From the NCBI GenBank assembly GCA_030035585.1, contig CM057472.1, positions 94,051,601 through 94,115,600 on the forward strand: a DNA stretch of 64,000 nt. The letters run 5' to 3'. Position numbers and translations under genes: made by a program. The stretch's first letter is position 1. Each line of letters begins with the position of its first letter. The stretch is from Dugong dugon. Its lineage: Eukaryota; Chordata; Mammalia; Sirenia; Dugongidae. This document shows positions 21,385-32,784 of the stretch, one piece after another. The notes beneath the pieces were generated by a model that saw only the letters and a list, made by a program, of their open reading frames with translations, was not told the DNA's origin and did not search any database.

Positions 21385-22395
21385 TCACCTAGGACAGCGC
21401 TTTGTGCAGCTAAAAATATATGAAAGATATCACCAGTATGGAGTAAGACACTCCATGTTCCTGACCCTCAAAGAAACATCAAAAAAAAGAAATCAGAAAC
21501 TGCCAGACTTAATTTTGTCAGAATTCTGGCAAACAGTCAGTGATTCACAGAAACCAAAAAAGAATGCCGAAATAAGAAAAGGCAATGTCTAGAAAACAAT
21601 AGGAATGTTCCGTGGCCTTTTATTACTGGACTGTGCTCAACAGTTGGCTTGAAGAAAACACTCACTTTCTAACTCGGGACTCTAGTCTTAGGTTCTTAAG
21701 GGAGCAGACCACCTCTTACACATTATTGTGCTTGTATGTTCAAACTTGTCAGATTTTTATGTAAAGGACTAAGGCAAAGCATGATCTCTGATTTGTCTAT
21801 CTTGGAGTTAATGCAGGGAAGAGGAGTGACAGACACTGTAGGGTGGGCTGAAAGGCCTGTTGCTGCCTGGACAAGAGAGGAAGGAGTGCCCAGTTCAGAG
21901 CCAATCACCAAAAACTGTAAGAAGTGTTTCCTGTCTTCACAAAAATTGTTTGGAAATGTCACTAAACCAACAGACTACTACAGTCTTCCACGATAAAAAA
22001 GAAAACAGCCAGCAAACACTGAGGAAGTGGGAGAAATTGATTTCCAGAGTTATCATATTATATTACTCAAAAGGATACAGAGAAAAGGGAAGAATGGTCC
22101 ATTTAAAAGAATAAAAGAAAGAGAAAGCTATCTTGCTTGAGAAAGCTAAGACACTGTACTTACTGGATAAAGACTTTAAAACAACTGTCTTAAATATAGT
22201 CAGAAAGCTAGATAGCAAAAAAGAGATGCAAAAAATGAAAAAGAACCAAAGATAATTTCTTGAGATAAAAATACAATAACTGAAATGAACAGTTTACTAG
22301 AGGGACTCAACAGCAGATATGAGCTGGCAGAAGACAGAAACAGTGAGCAATGATACTTTTAAAAACATGTCAAGTTTTGTTTTCTACAAGTAGCA
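21385..22395 (+). mobile_element. Ancient L1 fragment (5' UTR into ORF1)
   Basis: The last 250 bp follow the start of an old L1 ORF1 region (AAAGACTTTAAAACAACTGT, AAAAATACAATAACTGAAAT, then CAGCAGATATGAGC). The upstream part is a plausible old L1 5' UTR. It is cut off at the LTR retrotransposon that begins at 22,407. Confidence 0.6.
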
Positions 22396-22406
22396 AAATC
22401 AGTGGG

Positions 22407-22885
22407 TGTCTTAGTCATCTAGTGCTGCCATAACGGAAACACCACAAGTGGATGGTTTTAATGAAGAGAAGTTCATTTCCTTGCAGTAAAGTAGGCTAAA
22501 AGTCCAAATTCAAGGTGTCAGTTCCAGGGGAAGCCTTTCTCTCTCACAGCCTTCTCATCAGTGTTCCCCCAGACTAGGAGCTTCTTGGGGCAGGGACCCC
22601 AGTCCAAAGGACGTGCTCTGCTCCAGGCACTGCTTTCTTCATGGTATGAGGTCCCCCTGTCTCACTGCTCACTTCTGTCTTTTATATCTCAAAAGATTGC
22701 CTCAGGACACAATCCAGTCTTGTAGATCAGGTCCTGCCTTACCAACACAACTGCCACCCATCCTCCCTTATTAACATCATAGAGGTAGGTTTTACAACGT
22801 ATAGGAAAATCACACAGTACCAGGAATCATGGCCCAGACAAGCTGATATACACGTTTTTTGGGGGACATAATTCAAACCATGACA
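22407..22885 (-). repeat. 3' LTR of the MaLR-like element
   Basis: It is 479 bp, beginning TGTCTTAGTCATCTAGTGCT and ending AATTCAAACCATGACA on the plus strand. The polyadenylation signal of its partner is degraded here (GAAATGAAC). Confidence 0.88.
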
Positions 22886-23806
22886 TTCCAGGCTTTGGCC
22901 CCCAAAAAATCACATCCTTGCAACATACGAAACATATTCACCCATCATATCATAGCAAAAGTATTAACTCTAAGTCCAAAATCCAAAAATTCCTCTTCTT
23001 CTATGAAATCTAGAATACAAGTTATCTGCTTCCAAAGGTACAATGGCAGAACAGGCATATAAGCTAGACATTTCCATTACAAATGGGAGAAACTAGAGGA
23101 AAAGAAGTGATAACAGGCACCAAGCAAGGCAGCAGAACACATTACATTAGCCCTCAAGGCTTTGAAAATAATCTGCTGTTCTCTGAGACAATTTACACAA
23201 TAGCCCTGCCCTCCAAACTCTAGGTATTGGCCAGTCTCTGGATTTTGATTGGAGGCCCATCAGCCCTGGGCTTCAGCTCCACCTCCAGGCCCACTGGGAC
23301 AGCAACCCTGCTCCCTTGGCTTTAGGTGCACCATTCTCCTAGTCCATCGGAATGACAACTCCACCCTTAGAAACACCAGAGGGCATGGCTCCATCCTTTG
23401 AAATCCCTGAGGTCATGGCCATACCTTTTGAGATCGAAGCAGCTCGGCTTCTTGTGCCCCTTGTCTCTTCAGCTTCTGCTTCCTATGGCCTCTCGGCCCT
23501 CGGACCTCATGCCCGCATCTGCCCTGCTGGGGCAAGTGTTCCAAAGCTTTGTAGCTCCACCGGTATAAGTGCCCGGAGTCACCCCACTCCGCCAGGAAGC
23601 CTCCCGTGCACAGGCACTCAGCTCTCTGTCTCCGTGGGTCGGCTTCAGCACCATCTCGCACTGGTCTCCTGGTTCTGCTGCTGTTGGTTCTCTGCCGCTG
23701 CCGCTTCTCTGTCACTGCCGCACGTCTATCCATTTACAGTTTTAAAACCGCTTCCACATTTTAGGTATCTGTTAGAGCAGCACCCCACTCTCTCGGCACC
23801 AAATTC
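22886..23806 (-). other. Internal region of the MaLR-like element
   Basis: It is 921 bp without a recognisable retroviral protein. The part at about 23,240-23,760 is GC-rich and carries overlapping open frames of 156 codons (+) and 106 codons (-) that I take as chance. The primer-binding-like segment sits at its right end and a polypurine-like T6/G5 run (minus strand) at its left end. MaLR elements are known to lack gag-pol, which fits. Confidence 0.75.
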
Positions 23807-24291
23807 TGTCTTAGTCATCTAGTGCTACCATAACAGAAATACCACAAGTGGATGGTTTTAAAAAAGAGAAGTTTATTTCCTCACAGTCAAAGTAGGCTAA
23901 AAGTCCAAATTCAGGGTGTCAGCTCCAGGGGAAGGCTTTCTCCTCTCTGTCGGCCTTCTTCTCTTCAGTGTTCCCCCAGACTAGGAGCTTCTTGGGGCAG
24001 GGACCCCAGTCTAAAGGACGTGCTCTGCTCCAGGCACTGCTTTCTTCATGGTATGAGGTCCCCCTGTGTCACTGCTCGCTTCTGTCTTTTATATCTCAGG
24101 GGATTGCTTCAGGACACAATCCAGTCTTGTAGATCCAGACCTGCCTTTCTAAAACAACTGCTACCCATCCTCCCTCATAAGCATCATAGAGGCAGGTTTA
24201 CAACATACAGGAAAATCACACAGTACCAGGAATCATGGCCTAGCCAAATTGATACACACATTTTTTGGGGGACATAATTCAAACCATGACA
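23807..24291 (-). repeat. 5' LTR of the MaLR-like element
   Basis: It is 485 bp with the same termini as its partner. The TATA-like box lies near 24,087-24,094 and the polyadenylation signal at 23,872-23,877 (complement). Confidence 0.88.
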
Positions 24292-24296
24292 GTGGG

Positions 24297-24345
24297 GGAC
24301 CATTTTTTAATTCTTTTTTTTTTTTTTTTTATTGTGCCTTCGGTG
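24297..24345 (-). repeat. Possible very short L1 3' end
   Basis: A T18 run is followed by ATTGTGCCTTCGGTGAAGGT, matching only the terminal 20 bases of the L1 3' ends at 30.35 and 49.66 kb. GGGACCATTTTTTAATT on the left resembles GGGACCCTTTTTTATTT on the right and could be the target duplication. Confidence 0.5.
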
Positions 24346-24359
24346 AAGGTTGGGACCCT

Positions 24360-25258
24360 TTTTTATTTTGAGAGTTTTAGTTTTATTCTTTGTTAAGGCT
24401 GGCCTATCCTGGTGTTGTCCTTCATCCCAGGGCATGGCCCTTATTCTAGGACATGTTTCTTACTCCAAATGCATGACCTTTGTGGGGTGTCACCTGAATG
24501 CCCAAGGTTTCCATTAAAGTCTCTCCACTCTGGTTGGATCAGAAGTCCAATGCTTCTGAAGAACAACACACCAAAACTGTGTGTTACTTATAGGTTGTAC
24601 GCAATTTCTAGATAGACAGGAGGCCAGTAAGAAAGGGCATCAATAATTGATATAGATCGCTCCATAAACATCACATTCTTCTGATCAGAGCCTGAACACA
24701 CATTAGCACATGGAAAGTAGTCTTTATTACTTATAAAAGGAAGCAGATTGCATACAACAGGCAAGCAGTCCCCCAGCTCAAAAGCTGTCCAGGCGAAGAT
24801 GAAAAACTTCCATGCCCACCCCACTTCATGTCATGGGTGAGGACTTTAATGGGGCAATTATATGACACACCAATTTCCTCTGGCTTCTGGAAGCTGTCCA
24901 GGTGAATATAAAGAACTCTTCCACATAAGCCCTCCACCTGGCCTGTGGATGACAAACATAATGGGAACCTACATACTGTTGGTCTTCCTCTGGCCAGGTA
25001 GGTCCACTAAGTTTGGCTGTAAGATTAATGCTACATGTACCCTACTAGCGCTGTAGCTGAGGAGACCACGAGGTCTCCTAGCTGGCCATTTTTATACTGC
25101 AAAGCCCAGTTGGCACTCTACCAGTGCAAGCCTCAGGTCTCAAAGAGTGGGGGACAGTGGAGGCCTTATCATGCCCCCTCCCTCTCTGAGGTCTGTTGCC
25201 AAGATGAGTTGAAGATTTCCAGTTTATTCACAGATTTTTAAGCATGGTCTGGCTGTTT
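24360..25258. other. Unassigned stretch, possibly LTR-derived
   Basis: A TTTATTACTTATAAAAGGA segment near 24,722 looks like a complemented polyadenylation/TATA region, and two related blocks beginning AGCTGTCCAGG occur near 24,784 and 24,892. I could not match it to a family and see no gene. Confidence 0.35.
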
Positions 25259-25271
25259 TAGAAAGATAAAA

Positions 25272-25440
25272 CAAACAGAAAAAACTAAGTCCATTGCTGT
25301 TGAGTCAATTCCAACTCGTAGTGACCCTGTAGGACAGAGTAGAACTGCCCCATAGGGTTTCCAAGGAGCGGCTGGTGGATTTGAACTGCTGACTTTTTGG
25401 TTAGCAGCCAAATGCTTAATCACTGCACAACCAGGGCTCC
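25272..25440 (-). mobile_element. AfroSINE, antisense, with target duplication
   Basis: A complete short subtype is flanked by AGAAAGATAAAA (25,260-25,271) and AGAAAGACAAAA (25,441-25,452), one mismatch. Confidence 0.9.
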
Positions 25441-25454
25441 AGAAAGACAAAAGC

Positions 25455-26105
25455 TATCTTAATTTCTCAGGCTATTTTCAGAAACTAGATACAGAAAGTC
25501 AAATTTAGTTCTTTGTCCTACAGCCTCTCGGATTATACAACTTCTGGTATCTCTTATCAGCTCTCAGATGTACAGAACCTATTCTCTGCTAGGCTTTGTA
25601 GAGTCTCACCTTGCACATGTGCAGTTCAGCTCATGGCCATGGACATATGTTGCTTCCCATACAGATTTCTGGGTGCATTCCTCTGTGTAGATATCTCCTT
25701 TCTAGTTTTCTGGCCCCCCAAAATTCAACACTTCAGTAATTAAAATTTCAGTCTCTGCCTTCTCAGTTGACAGACTACCATTACTCAATTATGGCTAGAA
25801 TGGAAGCCTCAGTGAAATGTCTTTGAAAGCTTTCCCAGAAATCCCACCCACAGTTTGTGCTCAGGTATCATTGTCCACCCTTATCTGCAAGGGAGGCATT
25901 GAAAGCAGTACTTCAGTTAGGCTCATTGGCACCTCCAACAATATAAAAGTCTGTTCCTAAAGACGAAGGGGATCCCGATATTGGAGGACCAGTTAGCTAA
26001 CTCCGGTGTACATGATGTACTGTCCACAACATATTTTATGGACAATTGTAAATGGCAACGATGAGTATTGAATTGATCATGCCTACTATCTTCTTATCTT
26101 TATAA
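25455..26105. other. Unassigned DNA
   Basis: No repeat or gene is recognised. The largest open frame, 76 codons near 25,513, shows no domain. Confidence 0.45.
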
Positions 26106-26107
26106 AA

Positions 26108-26305
26108 TTCCTGATGGTACAAATGGGTAATGTGGTCATCTGCTAAATGAAAGTTTGGCAGTTCCAGCCCACCCAGAGGCACCTCACAAGGCAGGCCTGG
26201 CAATCTACTCCTAAGGAATCAACCACTGAAAACCCTGTGAAACACAGTTCTACTCTGACACACATGAGGTCACTATGAGTAGGAATTGGCCTAACAGAAA
26301 CTGTT
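26108..26305 (+). mobile_element. AfroSINE, sense, long subtype
   Basis: The head is TTCCTGATGGTACAAATGGG, the middle CAGGCCTGGCAATCTACTCC, and the tail TCACTATGAGTAGGAATTGG. It is rather diverged. Confidence 0.82.
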
Positions 26306-26389
26306 TTCGTTTTTACTGTCTTCATAAAATAAACAACTTTACTTAGAATGAACAAACCTTTGGATAGTACAGAATTCCTGTCTGATTCT

Positions 26390-26660
26390 TTTTTTTTTTT
26401 TTTTTTAACTAAAGTGCATAACACTTTACCTTGCATAAACCTTAAAAAACACTTTTTTAGTAAATGATCCAATTACTAAGTGAGTTTTATACAGTTATAA
26501 AAATGTGCTATCAATTAGTATTCTCTAGTGAAATGTAAAAAACAAACAGTTGACAAGCAATGTCACAGACAATATGTGTATTAATTTTTTAATGAGAAAC
26601 TAATTTGCACTGTAAACTTTCCCTTAAAATGCAATAAAAAGCAAACAAACAGCAACAGCC
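26390..26660 (+). repeat. Poly(T) run and a short L1 3' end
   Basis: A T18 run lies at 26,389-26,406. From about 26,570 the text GACAATATGTGTATTAATTT, then AATGAGAAACTAATTTGC, then TAAACTTTCCCTTAAAATGC matches the terminal L1 module in sense orientation, ending in an A-rich tail. Confidence 0.65.
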
Positions 26661-26787
26661 AAAAAAAAAAAAACAAAGCAGCAGAAAGAAACACTTTCCT
26701 TTTTTGATAATATCAAATTTCAGCTTGAGTAAAACATATTTTCCTTGAAAGTAGCAGAGACAATTGACCCAGAGCAATTTTAAAAAT

Positions 26788-28143
26788 CCCCAAGTGTCTG
26801 TCAGTTTGTCGTAGTGTGGGTGCTTGCGTGTTGCTGTGTTGCTGAAACTACGCCACCGGTATTCAAATACCAGCAGGGTCACCCATGGCAGACAGGTTTC
26901 AGCTGAGCTTCCAGACTATGATAGACTAGGAAGAAGGACCCGACAGTATACTTCTGAAAGGATTTAGCCAGTGAAAACCTTATGAATAGAAGCAGAAGCA
27001 GAAGCAGAACATTGTTTGATATAGTGAGAATACCACAAAGATGTTTACCTGTGTTTTATTGACTATGCAAAGGCATTCGACTGTGTGGATCATAACAAAT
27101 TATGGATAACATTGAGAAGAATGGGAATTCTAGAACACTTAACTGTGCTCATGAGGAGTCTGTGCATAGATCAAGAGGCAGTCATTCGAACAGAACAAGG
27201 GGATGCTTCACGGTTTAAAGTCAGGAAAGGTGTACATCAGGGTTGTGTCCTTTCACCATACCTATTCAATCTGTATGCTGAGCAAATAATCCAAGAAACT
27301 GGACTATATGAAGAACAGGGCATCAGGATTGGAGGAAGATGCATTAACATCCTGCGTTATGCAAATGACACAACCTTGCTTGCTGAAAGTGAAGAGGACT
27401 TGAAGCACTTCCTGGTGAAGATCAAAGACCACAGCCTTCAGTATGGATTACACCTAAACATAAAGACAACAAAAATCCTCACAAATGGACCAATAAGTAA
27501 CATTATGATAAACGGAGAAAATATTGAAGTTGTCAAGGATGTCATTTCACTTGGATCCACAATCAACACCCATGGAAGCAGCAGTCAAGAAATCAAAAGA
27601 CGCATTGCACTGAGCAAATTGGCTACAAAAGACGCCTTTAAAGTGTTGGAAAGCAAAGATGTCACCTTCTGGACTAAGGTGCACCTGACCCAAGCCATGG
27701 TGTTTTCAATCGCCTCCTATGCATGTGAAACCTGGACAATGAATAAGGAAGACTGAAGAAGAATTGATGCTTTTGAATTGTGGTGTTGGCAAAGAGTATT
27801 GAATATACCATGGACTGCCAAAAGAATGAATAAATCTCTCTTGGAAGAAGTACAACCAGAATGCACCTTAGAAGCAAGGATGGCCAGACTGTGTCTCACA
27901 TACTTTGGACATGTTTTCAGGAGGGATCAGTCCCTGGAGAAGGACATCATGCTTGGTAAAGTAGAGGGTCAGTGAAAAAAAGGAAGACCCTCAATGAGAT
28001 GGATTGACACAGTGGCTGCAACAATGAGCTTAGGCATAATAATGATTGTGAAGATGGCACAAGACTGGGCAGTGTTTTTTTCTGTTGTACATAGGGTCAC
28101 TATGCATTGGAACTGACTCAATGGCACCTAACAACAACAATAA
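26788..28143 (+). mobile_element. RTE-clade LINE, internally deleted, with 13-bp target duplication
   Basis: The left end (GTGTCTGTCAGTTTGTCG onward) is the family's 5' region, also seen at 37,911-38,103. It runs to about 27,022 (TTGTTTGATATAGTG) and joins directly to the RT domain at AGAATACCACAAAGATG, so the endonuclease-coding middle is missing. The 3' end is complete (CAATGGCACCTAACAACAAC). CAATTTTAAAAAT at 26,775-26,787 and CAATTTCAAAAAT at 28,144-28,156 form the target duplication. A triplicated AGAAGC lies at about 26,987-27,004. Confidence 0.87.
27025..28070 (+). pseudogene. RTE reverse-transcriptase ORF remnant, two CGA-to-TGA stops
   Basis: A single reading frame stays open from about 27,030 except for two TGA stops at 27,754-27,756 and 27,973-27,975. 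At both places other copies show CGA (Arg), so each is a simple CpG transition. No frameshift is needed up to about 28,000. The palm motif reads RYAND instead of RYADD, a change of the catalytic Asp that would abolish polymerase activity. Other landmarks are FIDYAKAFDCVDHNKLW, HQGCVLSPYLFNLYAEQII and NIPWTAKRMNKSLLEEVQ. No endonuclease domain precedes it. Confidence 0.82.
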
Positions 28144-28159
28144 CAATTTCAAAAATTAA

Positions 28160-30335
28160 AAAAAAAAAAAGTAGGGGGAGATAGTTACTTTTTTGGGATG
28201 TCTGCTTGCTCCATAAAAAACTTGTGGAAAACTTCTTCCTGCTTTGCTCCATAGGAGCAAGGCTTGGTTATCATGTTTTTGGTAGGTAACCTAGAAATTT
28301 CTTCTTTAATAACTGAAGAAAGGCAGCACTTCTATTCTTTCTTCAAATATTTTAAAAATGGATTCAGAGATGGTGGTCAGAATTTTCTGGTTGCTTAATA
28401 TTAGCAGCTTTTATGTGGCCATTCCCACAGAAAGCAGAAAAAACTGATCACAATAAATAAAGTAAAACAGTTGTATAAAGAATATCAGAGATATGAATTT
28501 TGCCTCAAATTTGACAGTCTATATATCCTTCCCTAAGATTGTATAAGAAAAACTCGTGCCTTCTAATAATTTCTCCTTTTTAGCATAAGCTACCTTGAGT
28601 CAGTTTGCTACTTGCAACCATAATATTGGGATTGAGAGATATTTCTAATATTATCAAAAATGTTTTTTTTTCTAGTAAAGTTGATTTAATTTAAACATTA
28701 TAGAATTCCACTAGTCATTTTTCACATCAGTGCTTGTTTATTGACTCAGGTAGTTTTAATATATTTCTATTATTTCTAAAGATACTACATATATTTATTT
28801 AATAACTGTCAGTGCTCAGTAAGTTTACAGTACTGAAAAGGTCACTGCAATATCAACAGAAGGTATAGAGTTGCCCAAGAGAACACCACTGAATCTTTAT
28901 TAGGGTATAAAGTATTTAACAGTAATTAGGCAAAGATCTATTCTATGTGGTCCATCTATGTCTAGTTTTAGATAAAACTGAACTAAAATAAGGTGATTTT
29001 TTTTTTTGTTTCTAGATTTTATATAAATCTGTCATCGTTCAATAGAAGTAACAAGGAGACATTCAATTTTTACAAAATCATTTCTAAAATCCAGTCACTA
29101 GTAACACCTACTAATCTACCATGTGCAGCGCTAAAGTGCATTCTACAGCAAGGACAGCTTGAAAATAAGTAAAAATAAATAAAATATGTTATTTCTCTAC
29201 TCCTTAATCTTTTAGGTTAGAGGCAAAAAATTTTAATATAGAGTTAGAAAATCTGGCTGTACTTCTACTGGCCATATCGGTTACCACGGGCAAATAAAAT
29301 AAAGTTGTTTTATCAAATAAAAGACTGGCTGGTGTCACTTCATGTGGTTGATATAAAAATCGTATGACGTAATGTATAACATGCAAAGTCTTTTATAGAA
29401 AAGAAAACTGCTTCTGATTGGTTGAGTGTGTGCTATGTTGGCAGGCCCTGAGTTTTCCAATTTGCATACATGTTAACTTAGCTTCTTAATGATGCCTTCC
29501 TGAATACAAGGAAAGAATAAATCTAAAATAGTTGAGTTTATGCTGTGTTAGATGGTTTTGTAGTAGTTCTTGCAGTGAAACTTGGTATTACTATCTCTAA
29601 AATAAGAATGTTATAAATTTTGACTATCCACTCTGGAGGAGGACTCTGTGATGTCATAATGAACTATAATTGTAAGTAATCCCTTTGAATAGGCTTAGAA
29701 AACTGCCAGTAATTACATGAAAGAGCATAAAGCGTCTTGGGGCCTTTTACCAGCTGTTTCCTGTCATCATGTCAGCCCTTGGAATTAGAAAATTTTAGAT
29801 TCAAATGGATTTGAGCAGACAAGGATATAGTGAAACAAATGGAGACTTTGTAGACTTCTCCAGTGGTGACACTGATGAATTTCATTCTTGCCACAAGATC
29901 TCACTCAATTATATTCCAGACAAGCTGTGACAGGTGGACTCAACTTACTGTGGTGTGACCTAATAAGATATTTGAAAAGCACAATGCCTTCTCCAATTTA
30001 ATTTTAATATAAATATAAATCTGAAAAAGTTATATTCACCTTAAAATAATAAAAAATATTCATGTAAATAATACTCCTGACCTTGCAGGAGGAGGCACAA
30101 TACTGACTAAAAAAAACTTAATCACACCATGTTTTAAAAAAACATGATGGCAGCTCAGCAGGACAAAGGTATTGACAAATACATATAACTACAGTGACCT
30201 TTGATCACCATTTTCCACCAAATCCACAGGTGTGATTTTACACACATTTTGGAGTGAGAGCTTACTGAAATGAACGTGTACATCAAGTCTCATGCCATCT
30301 CTTGAATCATCTCAGGCCAACCTTTCAACACCACT
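28160..30335. other. Single-copy AT-rich DNA
   Basis: About 2.2 kb without a recognised repeat or gene, apart from T- and A-runs. Nothing here has the codon structure of an exon. Confidence 0.5.
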
Positions 30336-30350
30336 ACTTGGAGTGATTCT

Positions 30351-31362
30351 TTTTTTATTGTACTTTAGGTGAAGGTTTACAAAACAAATATTTTCTCATT
30401 AAACAATCAGTACACATATTGTTTTATGATATTGGTTAACAACCCCATGACATGTCAACATGCTCCCTTCTTGGCCTTGGAGGACCTTTTTTTTTTTTTT
30501 TTGGTGAAAATATACATAGCCAAAGATACACCATTTCAAAAATTTCTACATGTACAATTCAGTTATGTCGATTACATTCTTCCAGTTGGTGGTGGTATTC
30601 TCACTTTAGATGAAGGTTTACAGAACAAAATAGTTTCTTATCAAACATTTAGTACACATATTGCCTTACGACAATGGTTAAGAACCCCACCATATGTCAA
30701 CACTGTCCTTACTCAACTTTGGATTCCCTATCACCAGCTTTCCTGTCCCCTTCTGCCTTCTAGTGCAAGTCCCTGGACTGCTGTGCTTCATTAGTCCTGT
30801 TTTGTTTTATGGGGCTGTCCAATCGCCAGCTGAATGGTGAACCTCGGAAGTGATTCCACCACTGAGCTAAAAGGGTGTCTGGGGGCCATAGTCTCGGGGT
30901 TTCTCCAGTCTGTCAGGCCAGTAAATCTGGTCTTTTTGTGAGTGTTAGAATTTTGTCCTACATCCTTCTCCAGCTCTGTCCAGAACCCTCTGTTGTGATC
31001 CCCGTCAGAGCAGTCAGTGGTGGTAGGCAAGCACCATCTAGCTGTACTGGACTTAGTCTGGTGGAGGCCTTGGTAGCTGTGGTCCATTAGTCCTTTGGAC
31101 TAATCTTCCCCTTGTATCCTGTTCTCTTCATTCTCCCTTGCTCCCGAAGGGCTAAGACCAATGGAGTATCTTAGATGGCTATTCACAGGCTTTTAAGACC
31201 CCGATGCTACTCACCAAGGCAGAATGTAGAACATCGTCTTTATAAACTGTGTTGTGCCAGTTGAGCTAGATGTTCCCTGAGACTATGGTCCCCACAGCCC
31301 TCCACCCAGCAGTTCAGTCCCTCAGGGAGTTTGGAAGTGTCTATGGAGCTTCCATGACCTTT
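30351..31362 (-). mobile_element. 5'-truncated L1, antisense, with target duplication
   Basis: Only the L1 3' UTR is present (1.0 kb), collinear with 49,656-50,668 of the full-length L1. It contains the same internal poly(T) run (about 30,488-30,504) and duplicated terminal module. ACTTGGAGTGATTCT (30,336-30,350) and ACTTGAAGAGATTCT (31,363-31,377) are the target duplication, two mismatches in 15. Confidence 0.9.
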
Positions 31363-31415
31363 ACTTGAAGAGATTCTAATGGAGGAAACACTTGATACCA
31401 CAAGTCCTCCAGTAC

Positions 31416-31697
31416 TGTTGTTGTTAGGTGCCATCGATACGGTTCCAACTCACAGCGACCCTATGTACAACAGAACAAAACACTGCCTGTTCCTGCGCCA
31501 TCCTCACAATCATTGTTATGCTTTTGGCCATTGTTGGAGCCACTGCATCTATCCATCTGGTTGATGACCCTCTGCTTTACCAAGCAGGACGTCCTTCTCC
31601 AGGAACTGGTCCCTCCGACAAATGTCCAAAGTATGTGAGATGAAGTCTGGCATCCTTGCTTCTAAGGAGGATTCTGGTTGTACTTCTTCCAAAACAG
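31416..31697 (-). mobile_element. RTE 3' end fragment, antisense
   Basis: It starts with the complemented tail TGTTGTTGTTAGGTGCCATC and proceeds through the 3' UTR into the C-terminal coding region, ending near TTGTACTTCTTCCAAAACAG. It is 5'-truncated. Confidence 0.85.
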
Positions 31698-31699
31698 CA

Positions 31700-32780
31700 C
31701 TAGTTCTGTTAAAAGTCAGATGAGGATATTATAAAGCATTAGAGAGATTTAAGATCATTTTTTAAATGACTTTTAACAAGCAATTCTATTTTCTGAGCTT
31801 TATTTTTGATTTTATTTGTTGCTGTATAAATAATACAATGTGTAGTCTCACTTCAATAGTAAAAAAAGAAGTATCAAATACAGATTAAGATTAAAAATAA
31901 AAAACAGAGATTGTCAATAGTTTTGTATATGGTGATAAGCTCTTTAGCTCATTATAATTATGCATGTGACAGTAGTTATTGGATAACTACTAAGAAAAAT
32001 TAGAAACTAGTCCACATGAGCTGCATAAGTCACTCTGATGTTATTTTATTCTAATAGGATTTTAAAGCTAAGAAAATCAATACAATCCTCATAAAAAATA
32101 GTAATATACATTATAATGGCAGGCATAAAAATGTCTAATTCCATTATTTGGTTAAATCTAATATTTAAATCATATAATCTACCAACATAAAATGTGTTTG
32201 GAAAATAAACTTCTCCGTAAGGGTACCTGAAAAATTCTTTTTGTCAAGGGCTTAAGGTTTTCACAACAAATATCATGTTGTAATGAGAATTTCTTTAGTC
32301 ACTAAAAAATAAAGCTTGTAAGCCTTGCAGAGAAAGCTGGATGATGCTAATTGCCGATGATGCTACAATTTAAATGTAGGCCCCATTGTTACTTTTGAAA
32401 CAGAAGTTTGTGATTGACTTGCCACTATGAGTTATTTCTCCCTGGAAAGGCTAGCCCTTTTCCTGATGTACATCTTGAAGTGTTTAAGCAGACCAGTCTC
32501 CAGTTAGATCAAACAGCACCCAACCAGTCTTGTGTGGTGGGGCTTAAAGGCTCCTGCACTGGATAATTTGACGTGACCTAGTTTATATCTTGGTGCTGGT
32601 GGGATGACTGTTCATTCTCTGATCTAATAAGGCTGACACGGATTTCCACAAATCATTGCAGACTGTCAGGATAGCACCAATGGTTCCCTCCAGCACTGCA
32701 TAGCTCTCCAATCACCACTTGCTATTCCCGACTTGAAGTTCTAAGAAACTCAATGCTAAACTACCCTCTATGGAAAAAGT
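31700..32780. other. Single-copy AT-rich DNA
   Basis: No recognised repeat or gene. 32,380-32,760 is less AT-rich than its surroundings but not assignable. Confidence 0.45.
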
Positions 32781-32784
32781 GATG

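Larger units (their letters stand above)
22407..24291 (-). mobile_element. Complete non-autonomous LTR retrotransposon (MaLR/ERVL-like)
   Basis: Two direct LTRs, 22,407-22,885 and 23,807-24,291, flank a 921-bp internal region. Both LTRs have TG...CA ends, and the whole is bracketed by a perfect 5-bp duplication GTGGG (22,402-22,406 and 24,292-24,296). Several signals place it on the minus strand: an ATATAAAAGACAG TATA-like box and a GAAATAAAC polyadenylation signal within the LTR, a TTTGGTGCCGAGAGAGTGG segment just inside the 5' LTR resembling the primer-binding region of MaLR/ERVL elements, and a short G-rich tract before the 3' LTR. No gag, protease or polymerase domain is seen. The two LTRs differ at very roughly one base in ten by eye. 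Confidence 0.88.

Noticed and set aside
23352..23822. 156-codon Ser/Leu/Pro-rich frame
   Set aside because: It lies in the GC-rich interior of the non-autonomous LTR element and runs into its 5' LTR; it shows no retroviral protein motif.
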